Origin: Clostridium sp. CAG:354_28_25
Lineage (GTDB): Bacteria > Bacillota > Clostridia > TANB77 > CAG-508
Length of the DNA stretch: 64,000 bases
NCBI GenBank assembly: GCA_001915925.1
Contig: MNRL01000018.1
Location: forward strand, 19,163-83,162
Reading direction: 5' to 3'
Part shown: one piece after another, positions 1 to 8,049 of the stretch
Layout: every line of letters starts with the position of its first letter
Numbering within the stretch: position 1 is the stretch's first letter
Made by a program: the position numbers and the translations under genes
Notes under the pieces: generated by a model
The model's database searches: none
What the model saw: the letters and a program-made list of their open reading frames with translations, nothing else
What the model was told of the DNA's origin: nothing

Positions 1-354
1 CCAATATATAGAATTTAGTAAACATACTCTTCCATTAATATTAAATTTATTGTTTGAATAATCCCAATATTTTGTTTTAAATAATTTTTCTAATAAAAAT
101 CCTACAAAGTATTCCCAAACAGATAATACAAAAAAACCTGCTAAAAATATTAAAACAGGCTTTCCTTGTAAATGTATTAGTAATACATATAAAACAACTG
201 TTCCAAAGCCATAAATTGGGCAAAAAGGTCCATATAAAAATCCTGTATTTACAAGTCTCCTTTGACCGATAGAAAGATATATCGATTCCATAGCCCAACC
301 TAATAGTGAATACATAAAAAAGTAGAATATAATTTTTATTATTTCACCTTCCAT
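1..354 (-). CDS. PF06541-type multi-pass membrane protein, C-terminus off the window
   Basis: The frame is open from ATG at 354 to the window edge (118 codons), with AGGAG a few bases upstream. The translation is strongly hydrophobic and carries landmarks of the family named 'putative ABC-transporter type IV' (PF06541): GWAMESIY near residue 18, GFLYGPFCPIYGFG near 36-49, WEYFVGFLLE near 80, then KYWDYS and GRVCLLNSIYW close to the edge. Several membrane segments are evident. The function of this family is not established; the name does not prove transport. It follows the terminator of the gene at 417-1379, so it is probably transcribed separately. The 3' end is missing. Confidence 0.75.
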   Translation of the reverse strand, partial: MEGEIIKIIFYFFMYSLLGWAMESIYLSIGQRRLVNTGFLYGPFCPIYGFGTVVLYVLLIHLQGKPVLIFLAGFFVLSVWEYFVGFLLEKLFKTKYWDYSNNKFNINGRVCLLNSIYW

Positions 355-370
355 ATTTTCTCCTCGTATT

Positions 371-403
371 TTTTAAAAGACAGGATTTCCCTGTCTTTTA
401 AAT
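371..403 (-). terminator. Rho-independent terminator
   Basis: Perfect 11-13 bp stem (TTAAAAGACAGG paired with CCTGTCTTTTAA) and a 5-base loop lie just after the stop codon of the gene at 417-1379. They separate it from the next minus-strand gene. Confidence 0.75.
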
Positions 404-416
404 TCTCATTTATAGT

Positions 417-1379
417 TTAATAATCGTAAATGAAGTTTTGTGATTCTGTCTGTCCATATATATTTTCTGCTTCAACAGTTATTGAATAATGTCCTTCTTT
501 TACTTGGAATGTGTACTGTAATTCTTTTTGTCCTTCTGTTGATGCTGGTAACTCATATTTTTGTCCGTTTATCGTAAATGACAAGTTCTTTAATCCACTT
601 TCATCTGATGCAGAGAATATTATTTTTGACCTATCTGCTGAGTCTATTGCTGCACCAACAGTTGGTTTTGTTGACTCATCTACTCCATCTACTTCTTGTG
701 TTTTAGTTGTAGTTTTGTTGTTTGTATTAACAGCAATTACAGTTAATGTATGTTTACCAGTCATTGCCTCTATTTCTGTTTCTAATTGGGCTTCTGAACC
801 TTCTTGTGGATATATTGTTTGAACATCACTATCATCCCATTGATATGTTACATATGATAATGCAACTGTGTCTTTTGCAACTATTTTTATCTTTGTTCCA
901 TCATCACTTAAGCTTAATGCTAATTGTGGTAATGTCGCATCTGCTGTAAATTCTTTTGTATATGGTGTTGAACTATTCTTCATATCTACTATAGTAACTG
1001 TTAAGTTATTATTACCAACTGGTAAGTCTATTTCTTCATTTATTGTTGTTTCGCCATTCTTAGCAATTGTTTGTTCTTCATCATCATTCCATTTATATTT
1101 TATACTTTGAACACCTTCTGGAACTGTTCCAGAAATTATTACTTTTCCTGTATTTGTATCACTATCTATAGATATATTTTGTTCTGCAACTTGTTCTTGG
1201 CTTGTATCTGTTTTAAAGCTATTTACAATAGCATATACACCTTGCCCTGTTATCGCAATTCCAAATAATATTGTAATAACACAAAAAACAGTAATTACAT
1301 TTTTTATATCTGCTGTAGTGTTTTTTTTCTTCTTTTTATTGTTTTTTTGATCATTTTCTACTGCTAATATTTGGTTCAA
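417..1379 (-). CDS. Membrane-anchored protein with Ig-like repeats, function unknown
   Basis: A 320-residue protein. A lysine-rich cytoplasmic N-terminus (KKKKK near residue 18) is followed by one membrane segment (about residues 27-50) and an extracytoplasmic region of three related beta-rich repeats of about 85 residues. The repeats recur with K..W.D.E.QTI and L.V.V.A.N.. patterns, as in bacterial Ig-like or Y_Y_Y-type domains. Start is TTG at 1379, chosen because AGAGGTGA sits at the right distance and no upstream ATG exists. There is no catalytic motif and no sorting signal. A role as a surface or envelope-associated adhesion or sensor protein is a guess. It is followed by its own terminator. 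Confidence 0.7.
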   Translation of the reverse strand: MNQILAVENDQKNNKKKKKNTTADIKNVITVFCVITILFGIAITGQGVYAIVNSFKTDTSQEQVAEQNISIDSDTNTGKVIISGTVPEGVQSIKYKWNDDEEQTIAKNGETTINEEIDLPVGNNNLTVTIVDMKNSSTPYTKEFTADATLPQLALSLSDDGTKIKIVAKDTVALSYVTYQWDDSDVQTIYPQEGSEAQLETEIEAMTGKHTLTVIAVNTNNKTTTKTQEVDGVDESTKPTVGAAIDSADRSKIIFSASDESGLKNLSFTINGQKYELPASTEGQKELQYTFQVKEGHYSITVEAENIYGQTESQNFIYDY

Positions 1380-1477
1380 TTACTTCACCTCTTTACCTAA
1401 AAAATTATATCATATGCAATTTTTATTGTAAACATTATTTTTAAAATTATTCTTATGTATTAAAAGTACATAAAAAA

Positions 1478-1506
1478 TTGACTTCATTAACATTTAGTAG
1501 TACAAT
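1478..1506 (+). promoter_or_regulatory. Sigma-A promoter for the gene at 1543
   Basis: TTGACT at 1478-1483, 17-base spacer, TACAAT at 1501-1506. This is a near-consensus housekeeping promoter about 40 bases before the start codon. Confidence 0.8.
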
Positions 1507-1542
1507 GAAGCCACAATATTACAAATGAAAGGAATGATTTTT

Positions 1543-2385
1543 ATGAGTCCTAATAATGGTAAGAATATTATTGATCTTAATGCTGTTAGAGCACATAAAA
1601 AAGATGATAGAGAAATACAATTTACACCTCAAACTAGTAGTAGAAGTTCTAAGCAACCAGTAAATAGATCTACAACTAGACGTCCTACTCCAAGAAGACG
1701 TACTAATGCATCAAATCAAAAAAGAGATGTACGTAATTCATATAGCCATACAAACAGAAGATATCAATCATCATTAAAGAAAAATTATATAAAACTTAGC
1801 AAATTAGTAGCTGCTGGAGCTCTAGCTGCTTCACTTGCTCTAGGTGGTTTTGCCGGATACCAAATTAGTAACCACAATACGGGAAGTGTTGAATATTCTT
1901 TAGACGAATATAATCCAACTGATTTGTTTAATGCTACAAACGATTTAATAAAGGAAGTGGCAGAAGATAAACTTTTTGAAGACGAACCAGATGTAGAAGA
2001 AACTTTAAGTGATTATTATTTAGAATCATATAATGAAGAATCTATTACACATTTTACAGGTGATGTAACTTTAAAATTAAACTATATTAATAGAAATCCT
2101 AGAGATCCATATAAACGAAGTTATATAGAAAAATCTGTAACTTTACCAAGAGATTTTGGTAAAAATGTATATCTTCCTTATAAAGATTTACGTGAAACCT
2201 CGCAAGCTGCAACAGATAATGACAAAGCTAAAACATCATATTGGCTAAAAATTAATACTGATATTAATAATTTAACTAATGGACTTGAGACATATATAAA
2301 CGAATCTAAAGACAAAGAATATACTAAAGCAGCTCAGGATATTTTAGACAATTCAAAAATAATAGATGATGATGAAGGTAGATAA
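1543..2385 (+). CDS. Single-pass membrane protein with basic N-terminus, function unknown
   Basis: About 280 residues. The first 80 are rich in Arg, Lys, Ser and Thr and look disordered. A membrane segment rich in Ala, Gly and Leu follows (KLVAAGALAASLALGGFAGY), then a polar, acidic domain of about 180 residues. I do not recognise the domain. The start is placed at ATG 1543, not the in-frame ATG at 1525, because GAAAGGA at 1527-1533 is correctly spaced for 1543 while nothing precedes 1525. A near-consensus sigma-A promoter lies upstream and a bidirectional terminator downstream, so it is monocistronic. The topology (basic inside, acidic outside) suggests an envelope-associated or nucleic-acid-binding cytoplasmic tail, but no function can be assigned. 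Confidence 0.7.
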   Translation: MSPNNGKNIIDLNAVRAHKKDDREIQFTPQTSSRSSKQPVNRSTTRRPTPRRRTNASNQKRDVRNSYSHTNRRYQSSLKKNYIKLSKLVAAGALAASLALGGFAGYQISNHNTGSVEYSLDEYNPTDLFNATNDLIKEVAEDKLFEDEPDVEETLSDYYLESYNEESITHFTGDVTLKLNYINRNPRDPYKRSYIEKSVTLPRDFGKNVYLPYKDLRETSQAATDNDKAKTSYWLKINTDINNLTNGLETYINESKDKEYTKAAQDILDNSKIIDDDEGR

Positions 2386-2387
2386 AG

Positions 2388-2427
2388 TAAAAAAGTAATT
2401 AGAAATTAATCTAATTACTTTTTTTAT
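2388..2427. terminator. Bidirectional terminator
   Basis: A-rich arm, AGTAATTAGA / TCTAATTACT stem and T-run on both strands, between convergent genes ending at 2385 (+) and 2427 (-). Confidence 0.8.
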
Positions 2428-3866
2428 TAGTATTGTCTTCCCCATACAACCATCTTGCTTGCTGGTTTACCACAGCATACGCAAGTATCAGAAATATGCT
2501 CTTGGTTAAATGGTATACATCTTGATTTAGCTCCTGTTAGCTCATGAATTTTTTCTTCACATTCACTACTACCACACCACATTGTTTTAACATATCCTTG
2601 ATTTTCATTAATATTTTTTTCGAATTCTTCTAATGTTTTAGCAACTGTTGTTTTCTTTTTGGTATTCTCCTCTGCCATTTTAAACATATTTGTTTGTATT
2701 TCTTCTAACAATTCTGCTATTCTTTTATTTACATTTTCTAAACTTACTGTTTCTTTTTCCAATGTATCGCGTCTTACTAAAACACATTGGTTATTCTCGA
2801 TATCACGTGGTCCTATTTCTAGTCTTACTGGGACACCTTTCATTTCCCAATAATTAAATTTATAGCCTGGGGTGTAATTATCCCTTGCATCTAACTCAGT
2901 TCTAAATTCTTTACTTAGATTATTTGTTAGTTCTGTTGCTTTTTCTACAACACCTTCTTTTTGTTGTGCTACTGGTACAACAATAACTTGTATTGGAGCA
3001 ACTTTTGGTGGTAATTTTAATCCTCTATTATCACCATGTGTCATTATAATTCCACCTATTAATCTTGTACTTATTCCCCATGATGTTTGATAAGCATATT
3101 CTTCTTTTCCTTCTCTGTTTTGGAATTTTACTTCGAATGGCTTAGCAAAATTTTGACCAAAATAATGTGATGTACCACCTTGTAATGCTCTACCATCATG
3201 CATCAATGTTTCAACTGTATATGTAGCTTCTGCACCAGCAAATTTTTCTGTTTCGGTTTTTTGTCCTCTTAAAACTGGTAGTGCTAATAAATTCTCTAAT
3301 ACATCTGTATAAACATCTAGCATTTTTAATGTAAATTCTTTTGCCTCTTCTGCTGTTTCGTGAATTGTATGACCTTCTTGCCATAGAAATTCTCTTGAAC
3401 GCAAGAATGGTCTTGTTTCCTTTTCCCATCTTAATACACTACACCATTGGTTATATAAGAATGGTAAATCTCTCCATGAACTTAACCATTTAGAATACAT
3501 ATCACAGAATATTGTTTCTGATGTAGGTCTTACACAAAGCCTTTCTTCTAATTTGCTTCCTCCACCTTGTGTTACCCATGCTACTTCTGGTGCAAATCCT
3601 TCTACATGGTCTTTTTCTTTATTTAACAAAGTTTCTGGAATTAAAACTGGCATAGAAACATTTTTAACTCCATATTCTTTAAATCTTTTATCTGCATAAG
3701 CTTGAATATTTTCCCATATTGCATAACCATAAGGACGAATTGCTATAAATCCTTTTACATTTGTATAATCTGCAAGTTCTGCCTTTAGTACGATATCTGT
3801 GTACCACTTAGCAAAATCTTCTTCTATATTTGTTATATCCTTTACGAAATTTTTATTATCTCCCAT
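2427..3866 (-). CDS. proS: Prolyl-tRNA synthetase, archaeal/eukaryotic-type (ProS type 3)
   Basis: Class II aminoacyl-tRNA synthetase that charges tRNA-Pro with proline. At 479 residues it matches the short ProS type without the bacterial insertion (editing) domain. Visible signatures are AIRPYGYAIWE, RPTSETIFCDMY (proline/ATP site), RSREFLWQEGHT, GGTSHYFGQNFAKPF, and motif 3 around GDNRGLKLPPKVAP. The C-terminus contains CGSSEC and CVCCGK, which fit the zinc-binding tail, and ends in tyrosine as is usual in this type. GGAGG precedes ATG at 3866. It lies 16 bases downstream of scpB and is probably cotranscribed with it. Confidence 0.96.
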   Translation of the reverse strand: MGDNKNFVKDITNIEEDFAKWYTDIVLKAELADYTNVKGFIAIRPYGYAIWENIQAYADKRFKEYGVKNVSMPVLIPETLLNKEKDHVEGFAPEVAWVTQGGGSKLEERLCVRPTSETIFCDMYSKWLSSWRDLPFLYNQWCSVLRWEKETRPFLRSREFLWQEGHTIHETAEEAKEFTLKMLDVYTDVLENLLALPVLRGQKTETEKFAGAEATYTVETLMHDGRALQGGTSHYFGQNFAKPFEVKFQNREGKEEYAYQTSWGISTRLIGGIIMTHGDNRGLKLPPKVAPIQVIVVPVAQQKEGVVEKATELTNNLSKEFRTELDARDNYTPGYKFNYWEMKGVPVRLEIGPRDIENNQCVLVRRDTLEKETVSLENVNKRIAELLEEIQTNMFKMAEENTKKKTTVAKTLEEFEKNINENQGYVKTMWCGSSECEEKIHELTGAKSRCIPFNQEHISDTCVCCGKPASKMVVWGRQY

Positions 3867-3882
3867 AATTTAACCTCCAAAT

Positions 3883-4500
3883 TTAATTTTCTTCTTGTTT
3901 TAATTCTCCTTCTGCACCCTCAGCGGGCATAGGAGCCTCCGTTGGTTCCTCGAACTCGTCTAATACGATTTGTTCGTTTTCGTCCAATTTATATTTTGGA
4001 AGTTCTGGTAATTCTGCTAAACTACTGTAACCAAATTTCTTTAAAAATTCATTTGTCGTTTTGTATGTAACAGGTTTTCCTGGCGCATTAAGTTTACCAG
4101 CATTTTCTATTAATTCATATTCTAATAATTTATATATTGCACCATCAGAATTAACTCCCCTGATTTCTTCTATTTGCGCTCTTGTTATTTTAGGGTTATA
4201 TGCAATTATCGCTAATGTTTCTAATGCTGCATTAGATAAATTAGGTTTATTTCTTTTGTCTATTATTGGATATATATATTGGTGGTAGTCTGTTTTTGTT
4301 GCCAGCTGGTATGAATCATCCATTCTTATTATTTTTAATCCAGATTTTTTCTCATTAAAATCAGAAGCCAAACTATTTAAAATAGTAATCGCTTCTTCTT
4401 CACCTATTTCTAAGCTAGACATGATTTCATTTACTTTAACTTCTCTACCTGCTGCAAATAATATTGCTTCTATCGCAGCTTTTTTCTCTTCTATATCCAT
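3883..4500 (-). CDS. scpB: Segregation and condensation protein B
   Basis: A 205-residue winged-helix protein of the ScpB family. ScpB is a kleisin-associated dimer which, with ScpA and Smc, forms the bacterial condensin that organises and separates chromosomes. Recognisable regions are the N-terminal IEAILFAAGREV, the central LETLAIIAYNPKITRAQIEEIRGV, and GKLNAPGKPVTYKTTNEFLKKFG (split here by description only). The acidic tail after residue 180 is poorly conserved. ATG at 4500 is preceded by GAGGAG. No scpA is next to it in this window, although scpA-scpB pairing is common. Confidence 0.93.
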   Translation of the reverse strand: MDIEEKKAAIEAILFAAGREVKVNEIMSSLEIGEEEAITILNSLASDFNEKKSGLKIIRMDDSYQLATKTDYHQYIYPIIDKRNKPNLSNAALETLAIIAYNPKITRAQIEEIRGVNSDGAIYKLLEYELIENAGKLNAPGKPVTYKTTNEFLKKFGYSSLAELPELPKYKLDENEQIVLDEFEEPTEAPMPAEGAEGELKQEEN

Positions 4501-4548
4501 AATATCTCCTCGATGTTTAATCTATTTGTTTTACCCATTTTATATTCT

Positions 4549-4643
4549 ACTAACGAAATCCAAGATTTCGAGTGTGGCTTAACTTCGCTTCTCTTCGCAT
4601 ATAGCCCACACTAACGAAATTAAAAATTTCGAGTGTGGCTTAA
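4549..4643. repeat. Twofold direct repeat with internal hairpins
   Basis: A block starting CTAACGAAAT and ending TTTCGAGTGTGGCTTAA occurs at 4549-4582 and again at 4611-4643. Within each copy GAAAT and ATTTC can pair. Between them GTGTGGCT can pair with AGCCCACAC, making a larger hairpin. It sits in the intergenic space upstream of both scpB and the sortase gene. Confidence 0.6.
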
Positions 4644-4733
4644 TTATAGCATATTTTTCCTACACCCTCAAGGGTTAAATATTCTAAAAGCATATTTTTT
4701 TTAATATTTGTTATACTAAAATTGATGATGTAT

Positions 4734-5469
4734 ATGAAAAAAATTATTTTTGTATTAAGTGTTTTACTTCTTTTTTATTCTATTTTTAATATATTAAATT
4801 GGTTTAACGATTCGAACAGTATTGCTAAGGAAAGCGAAAAAATAATAAATACTATAGTAACTAATAACAATATTGAAATAGCAGAAGTTCCTGAGACTGT
4901 GCAAACAACTAACTCTTCTGTGGATTATAGCCTATTAGAGCAACTTAATAGTGATGTTGTGCGGGTGGATAAAAGTAGATGGCACAGATATAGATTATCC
5001 TTTTGTGCAAACAACAGACAATTCGTATTACCTTAATCATTCTTTTACTAAAGAGGAAAATAAATCTGGTTGGATTTTTTTGGATTATAGAAATAATATT
5101 AATAATTTAGATAAAAACACAATAATCTATGGGCATTCTAGATATGATTCATCTATGTTTGGTTCTTTAAGAAATGCTTTAAAGAAAAGCTGGTTTAATA
5201 ATACAGAAAATCGCGAAATTCATCTTTATACAAAAGCTGGAGATAGCATTTGGCAAATTTTTAGCGTATATCACTTGCCAAATACAACCGATTATTTAGC
5301 CACTTCATTTAAAGATAGTAATGAATTTAACTCTTTTATAAAATTAATTAAAAATAGAAGTGTTTTTGATTTTGGTATTGATATAAACGAAGATGATAAA
5401 ATAATCACTTTATCTACATGTTATAGATTAAATGATAGAATGGTTATGCATGGTAAGTTAATAAAATAG
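4734..5469 (+). CDS. Class B-like sortase read through a +1 shift at CGG
   Basis: Two frames make one sortase of about 244 residues. The first part (4734-4961) has an N-terminal membrane anchor (KKIIFVLSVLLLFYSIFNIL) and ends NSDVV. The second part (from GGG at 4963) continues GWIKVDGTDIDYPFVQ, the usual start of the sortase B barrel. Catalytic residues are all in the second part: His in IIYGHSRYDSSMFG, Cys in ITLSTC, and Arg in the RMVMHG stretch. In the zero frame the codon at the break is CGG (4962-4964), followed 23 codons later by a stop. ATG 4734 is the likely start (a run of in-frame TTG/ATG codons begins at 4722). No strong ribosome site is present; a TATACT at 4712 could be a -10 box close to the start. 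A substrate with an NPHTG motif lies at 7009-7917. Confidence 0.8.
4962..4964 (+). other. +1 frameshift site at CGG (sortase)
   Basis: GTG CGG GTG in the zero frame. Skipping the C gives GTG, GGG (Gly), TGG and restores the conserved V-V-G-W of sortase B. See the main finding. Confidence 0.8.
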
Positions 5470-5494
5470 ATCCTCTTCAGGATTTTGGGCGTTT

Positions 5495-5523
5495 CGGGAT
5501 TTGGAGACGTTCCTTAAATCCCG
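5495..5523. repeat. REP-like palindrome, family A copy 1
   Basis: CGGGATTT and AAATCCCG arms (8 bp, perfect) around a GAGACGTTCC core, just after the sortase gene. Related copies occur near 9843, 17976, 43780 and 48851. Confidence 0.7.
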
Positions 5524-5565
5524 ATTAATTAAAATTACCATATTAAATTAAAAATTTTTATTTCT

Positions 5566-5593
5566 TGTAACGAATTTCAACTTTATTTTGTCT
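5566..5593 (+). promoter_or_regulatory. ECF-type promoter before the sigma gene
   Basis: TGTAAC at 5566-5571 and TGTC at 5589-5592 with a 17-base spacer. This resembles AAC/GTC-type ECF sigma promoters, and its position suggests autoregulation of the sigma factor at 5615. Confidence 0.5.
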
Positions 5594-5614
5594 AACATTA
5601 TAGAGGAGGTAAGA

Positions 5615-6097
5615 ATGGAAGAAATATATAAGAAATATTCTAAGCAGTTATATAGATATTTATATAGCTTAAGTGGAAATCATGAACTTTCCGAGGAATT
5701 AATGCAAGAAACTTTCTATAGTGCTATAAAAAATATAAATAGTTTCAGAGGCGAATGTAGTATGTATTCTTGGCTATGTAAAATCGCAAAAAATAAGTTA
5801 AAAAATCACCTTATAAAAAATAAGAAGATAAAAACTATACAATTCGATGACATCATATCCAATCAACTTATAGATGCAAATTTAGAAGATGATATATTAT
5901 CTTCTAACGATATACATAATGAAATACAAAAACTTGATAATATTACACGTGAAGTAGTACTTCTAAGAATTAATGGAGATTTACCTTTTAAAAAAATTGG
6001 AGAGATATTAAATAAAAGCGAAGTTTGGGCCCGAACAACCTTTTATAGAGCAAAATTAAAGTTAAAGGAGAGATTAAAAAATGAAAAAAGAATGTGA
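5615..6097 (+). CDS. ECF RNA polymerase sigma factor
   Basis: About 160 residues with the two domains of an extracytoplasmic-function sigma factor. Region 2 contains RYLYSLSGNHELSEELMQET and SWLCKIAKNKLKNHL; region 4 contains REVVLLRINGDLPFKKIGEI and ends with the WARTTFYRAKLKLKE recognition helix. It would direct RNA polymerase to a small regulon. The start is set at ATG 5615, preceded by GAGGAGGT, not at the upstream TTG (5588). Its last 17 bases overlap the anti-sigma gene at 6081, showing translational coupling. The promoter-like TGTAAC/TGTC pair upstream suggests it activates itself. The neighbouring sortase and surface protein are possible targets but this is unproven. Confidence 0.92.
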   Translation: MEEIYKKYSKQLYRYLYSLSGNHELSEELMQETFYSAIKNINSFRGECSMYSWLCKIAKNKLKNHLIKNKKIKTIQFDDIISNQLIDANLEDDILSSNDIHNEIQKLDNITREVVLLRINGDLPFKKIGEILNKSEVWARTTFYRAKLKLKERLKNEKRM

Positions 6098-6953
6098 AAT
6101 AGTAAGAGATTTACTTCCTAATTACGTCGAGAATCTAGTTGGAACTCAGACAAAAGATTTTATAAAAGACCATTTAAAAACATGTTCTGAATGTACTAAA
6201 ATTCTTAAAAATATGGAAGGAAAAGATGATATTAATTATGATAATGATATTAAAGAAGAAGAAGTTGAAATAAGACAAATTAAAAAATTTAGAAAAAAAC
6301 AATTTATCTTAACATTATCTTCAATAGGATTTATAATTATAATTTTAAGTATAGTATTTCTATATATATCTATATATCTACCAAAAAAATCTATAATAAC
6401 TGAAACTTATAGCAAAATTCAAGAAATTACTAATTTTAACAATTATAAATTTACTACATATCAATATTATATAACAGCTGATACACAGAAAAAATATGAA
6501 TTCACAGATACTTTCTATTATAAAAATGGTAAATATAAAAACGAAAGTACCTCTGCAAATTCTGATATTATAAAAACAACTTATGGAGAAACAAATTCTG
6601 ATAGCTCTACATTTATTTACCATGATAATAATACTAACTCTATAACTACAACTTCAAATTTATATTCGACTAAAGGTAAAGTTTTTGGAGTCTTTTCTGA
6701 CATTTACTACATTTCAAATGATTTTTCTCGTATTCTTGGATTAAATATAAGAAACGACACTTATAATAATGCAGAATGTTACGTTTTAAAGTTTAATAAC
6801 TCAAGTACAGATTACAGAGAATTATGGATAAATAAAGAAACAAAGCTACCTGTTCGAGAACTACAACATAACTCTAATGGTTTCTATTTTGAACGTACAT
6901 TTAAACTTGAGCCCAATAGTGTTACTGATACAGATATACTTCTTAATAAATAA
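6081..6953 (+). CDS. Membrane zinc-finger anti-sigma factor
   Basis: A 290-residue protein. The N-terminus has Cys5 and the H31-x3-C35-x2-C38 signature of zinc-binding anti-sigma domains (HLKTCSEC). One membrane helix follows at about residues 73-96, then an extracytoplasmic domain of about 190 residues, probably the signal-sensing part. It overlaps the sigma gene by 17 bases, the classic arrangement in which the anti-sigma factor holds its partner at the membrane until a signal releases it. The outer domain resembles lipoprotein-like or LolA-type sheets only loosely (LWINKETKLPVRE), so its ligand is unknown. Confidence 0.88.
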   Translation: MKKECEIVRDLLPNYVENLVGTQTKDFIKDHLKTCSECTKILKNMEGKDDINYDNDIKEEEVEIRQIKKFRKKQFILTLSSIGFIIIILSIVFLYISIYLPKKSIITETYSKIQEITNFNNYKFTTYQYYITADTQKKYEFTDTFYYKNGKYKNESTSANSDIIKTTYGETNSDSSTFIYHDNNTNSITTTSNLYSTKGKVFGVFSDIYYISNDFSRILGLNIRNDTYNNAECYVLKFNNSSTDYRELWINKETKLPVRELQHNSNGFYFERTFKLEPNSVTDTDILLNK

Positions 6954-6968
6954 TTATTTACTATAACT

Positions 6969-7003
6969 AAGGTGGAAATAGAACTTTATTCCCACCTTTT
7001 ATT
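6969..7003. terminator. Bidirectional terminator
   Basis: AAGGTGG...CCACCTTTT stem, between convergent genes ending at 6953 (+) and 7009 (-). Confidence 0.75.
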
Positions 7004-7008
7004 ATTTT

Positions 7009-7917
7009 TTATTTTTTCTTAGTCAAAGTTGCGATTCCAATTATAGCTATTATTCCTGCCACTGCATATACTAAAATTGAATCTCCCGTATGTGGATTCT
7101 CTACCTTGTTACTTCCAACAGTATTATTAGCTTCTGTATTTCCTTCTGTTTCTGGATGATTTTCTTCGTAATCTTCGACATCTATTTGCGCTGTTGTCTC
7201 ATTACTTGTGTATAAAATATTATTATTAACATCTGTTACTACAACTTTATTTCCACTTGCTAAAATTTTATTTTCTGTATTATCAGTGTTCTCTATAACA
7301 AATTTAGTAGTATTATCGTTTGAATCATTTGCTAGATAAATAACATTATCTGTCGCATCAGAAGTTAATTTACCATTCATAATTAATGTTGGCTCATTAT
7401 TAGATGTTATAGATTTAGATTTTGAAATCTCTATACCTGTCTTATTTCCTATTAATGATAAATTAATAATTTCTGCAGTTCCACCATTTATTAAAACTCC
7501 ACCATATGCATTGTTAGAAAGAGTAACCTGATTTAAAATTACTTTTCCACCATCATATGCTTGTACTCCGTATTTAGGACTATTCTTTAATGTAATATTT
7601 TTTAATTTAATAACACTTCCAGTTGAAACTGCTGATAAAATTGTTTTATCTCCAGACGTTCCTGTATAACCAGCAATAATACTATGTCCATTACCATTTA
7701 TAGTTATTGATTTACCAGAAACTTCAATTGGAGCTGTTATTGTAATATCCTGCGATAAATTAATAACATCACCATCTGTAGCACTTGCTATTGCACTTGT
7801 CAGTGCACCTTCATCATTTGCTGTTCTTTCTGTAGCATTACTTATATTTGGTATAGTTATTAACGAAACAGCTAATAATATTATTAATAAAACTTTTATA
7901 TAAAATTTACTTTTCAT
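7009..7917 (-). CDS. Sortase-anchored beta-helix surface protein
   Basis: A 302-residue secreted protein. Signal peptide at residues 1-28 (KVLLIILLAVSLITIPNISNA). Residues about 45-230 have the right-handed beta-helix rhythm (ITINGNGHSI, IKLKNITLKNSPKYGV, GGVLINGGTAEI). A polar linker follows, then NPHTGD, a hydrophobic stretch and KKK at the end, a complete cell-wall sorting signal of the NPxTG kind. ATG at 7917 is preceded by GAGGAGG. It is the only unambiguous sorting signal I see in the window, and lies about 1.5 kb from the sortase gene, making it the natural substrate candidate. Its binding target is unknown. Confidence 0.85.
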   Translation of the reverse strand: MKSKFYIKVLLIILLAVSLITIPNISNATERTANDEGALTSAIASATDGDVINLSQDITITAPIEVSGKSITINGNGHSIIAGYTGTSGDKTILSAVSTGSVIKLKNITLKNSPKYGVQAYDGGKVILNQVTLSNNAYGGVLINGGTAEIINLSLIGNKTGIEISKSKSITSNNEPTLIMNGKLTSDATDNVIYLANDSNDNTTKFVIENTDNTENKILASGNKVVVTDVNNNILYTSNETTAQIDVEDYEENHPETEGNTEANNTVGSNKVENPHTGDSILVYAVAGIIAIIGIATLTKKK

Positions 7918-8015
7918 TTTTTCCTCCTCATAAATAATTGCATATTTTCAAAATTTTAATATGTTTACTATTATTATGTCGTTTTTTATATGCTTTTTAT
8001 TCATGAAAAAAATAG

Positions 8016-8049
8016 AAAAAACTCAAAAAGAATTAACTTTTGAGTTTTT
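8016..8049 (-). terminator. Terminator overlapping the 3' end of the HipA-like gene
   Basis: AAAAACTCAAAA / TTTTGAGTTTTT stem with the stop codon of the gene at 8033 inside the loop; T-run on both strands. Confidence 0.75.

Noticed and set aside
77..298. 73-codon minus-strand frame at the left edge
   Set aside because: It overlaps, in another frame, the PF06541-type gene whose translation carries the family motifs.
4549..4643. CRISPR-like repeat
   Set aside because: Only two copies, no regular spacer set, and internal hairpins; no cas genes in the window.
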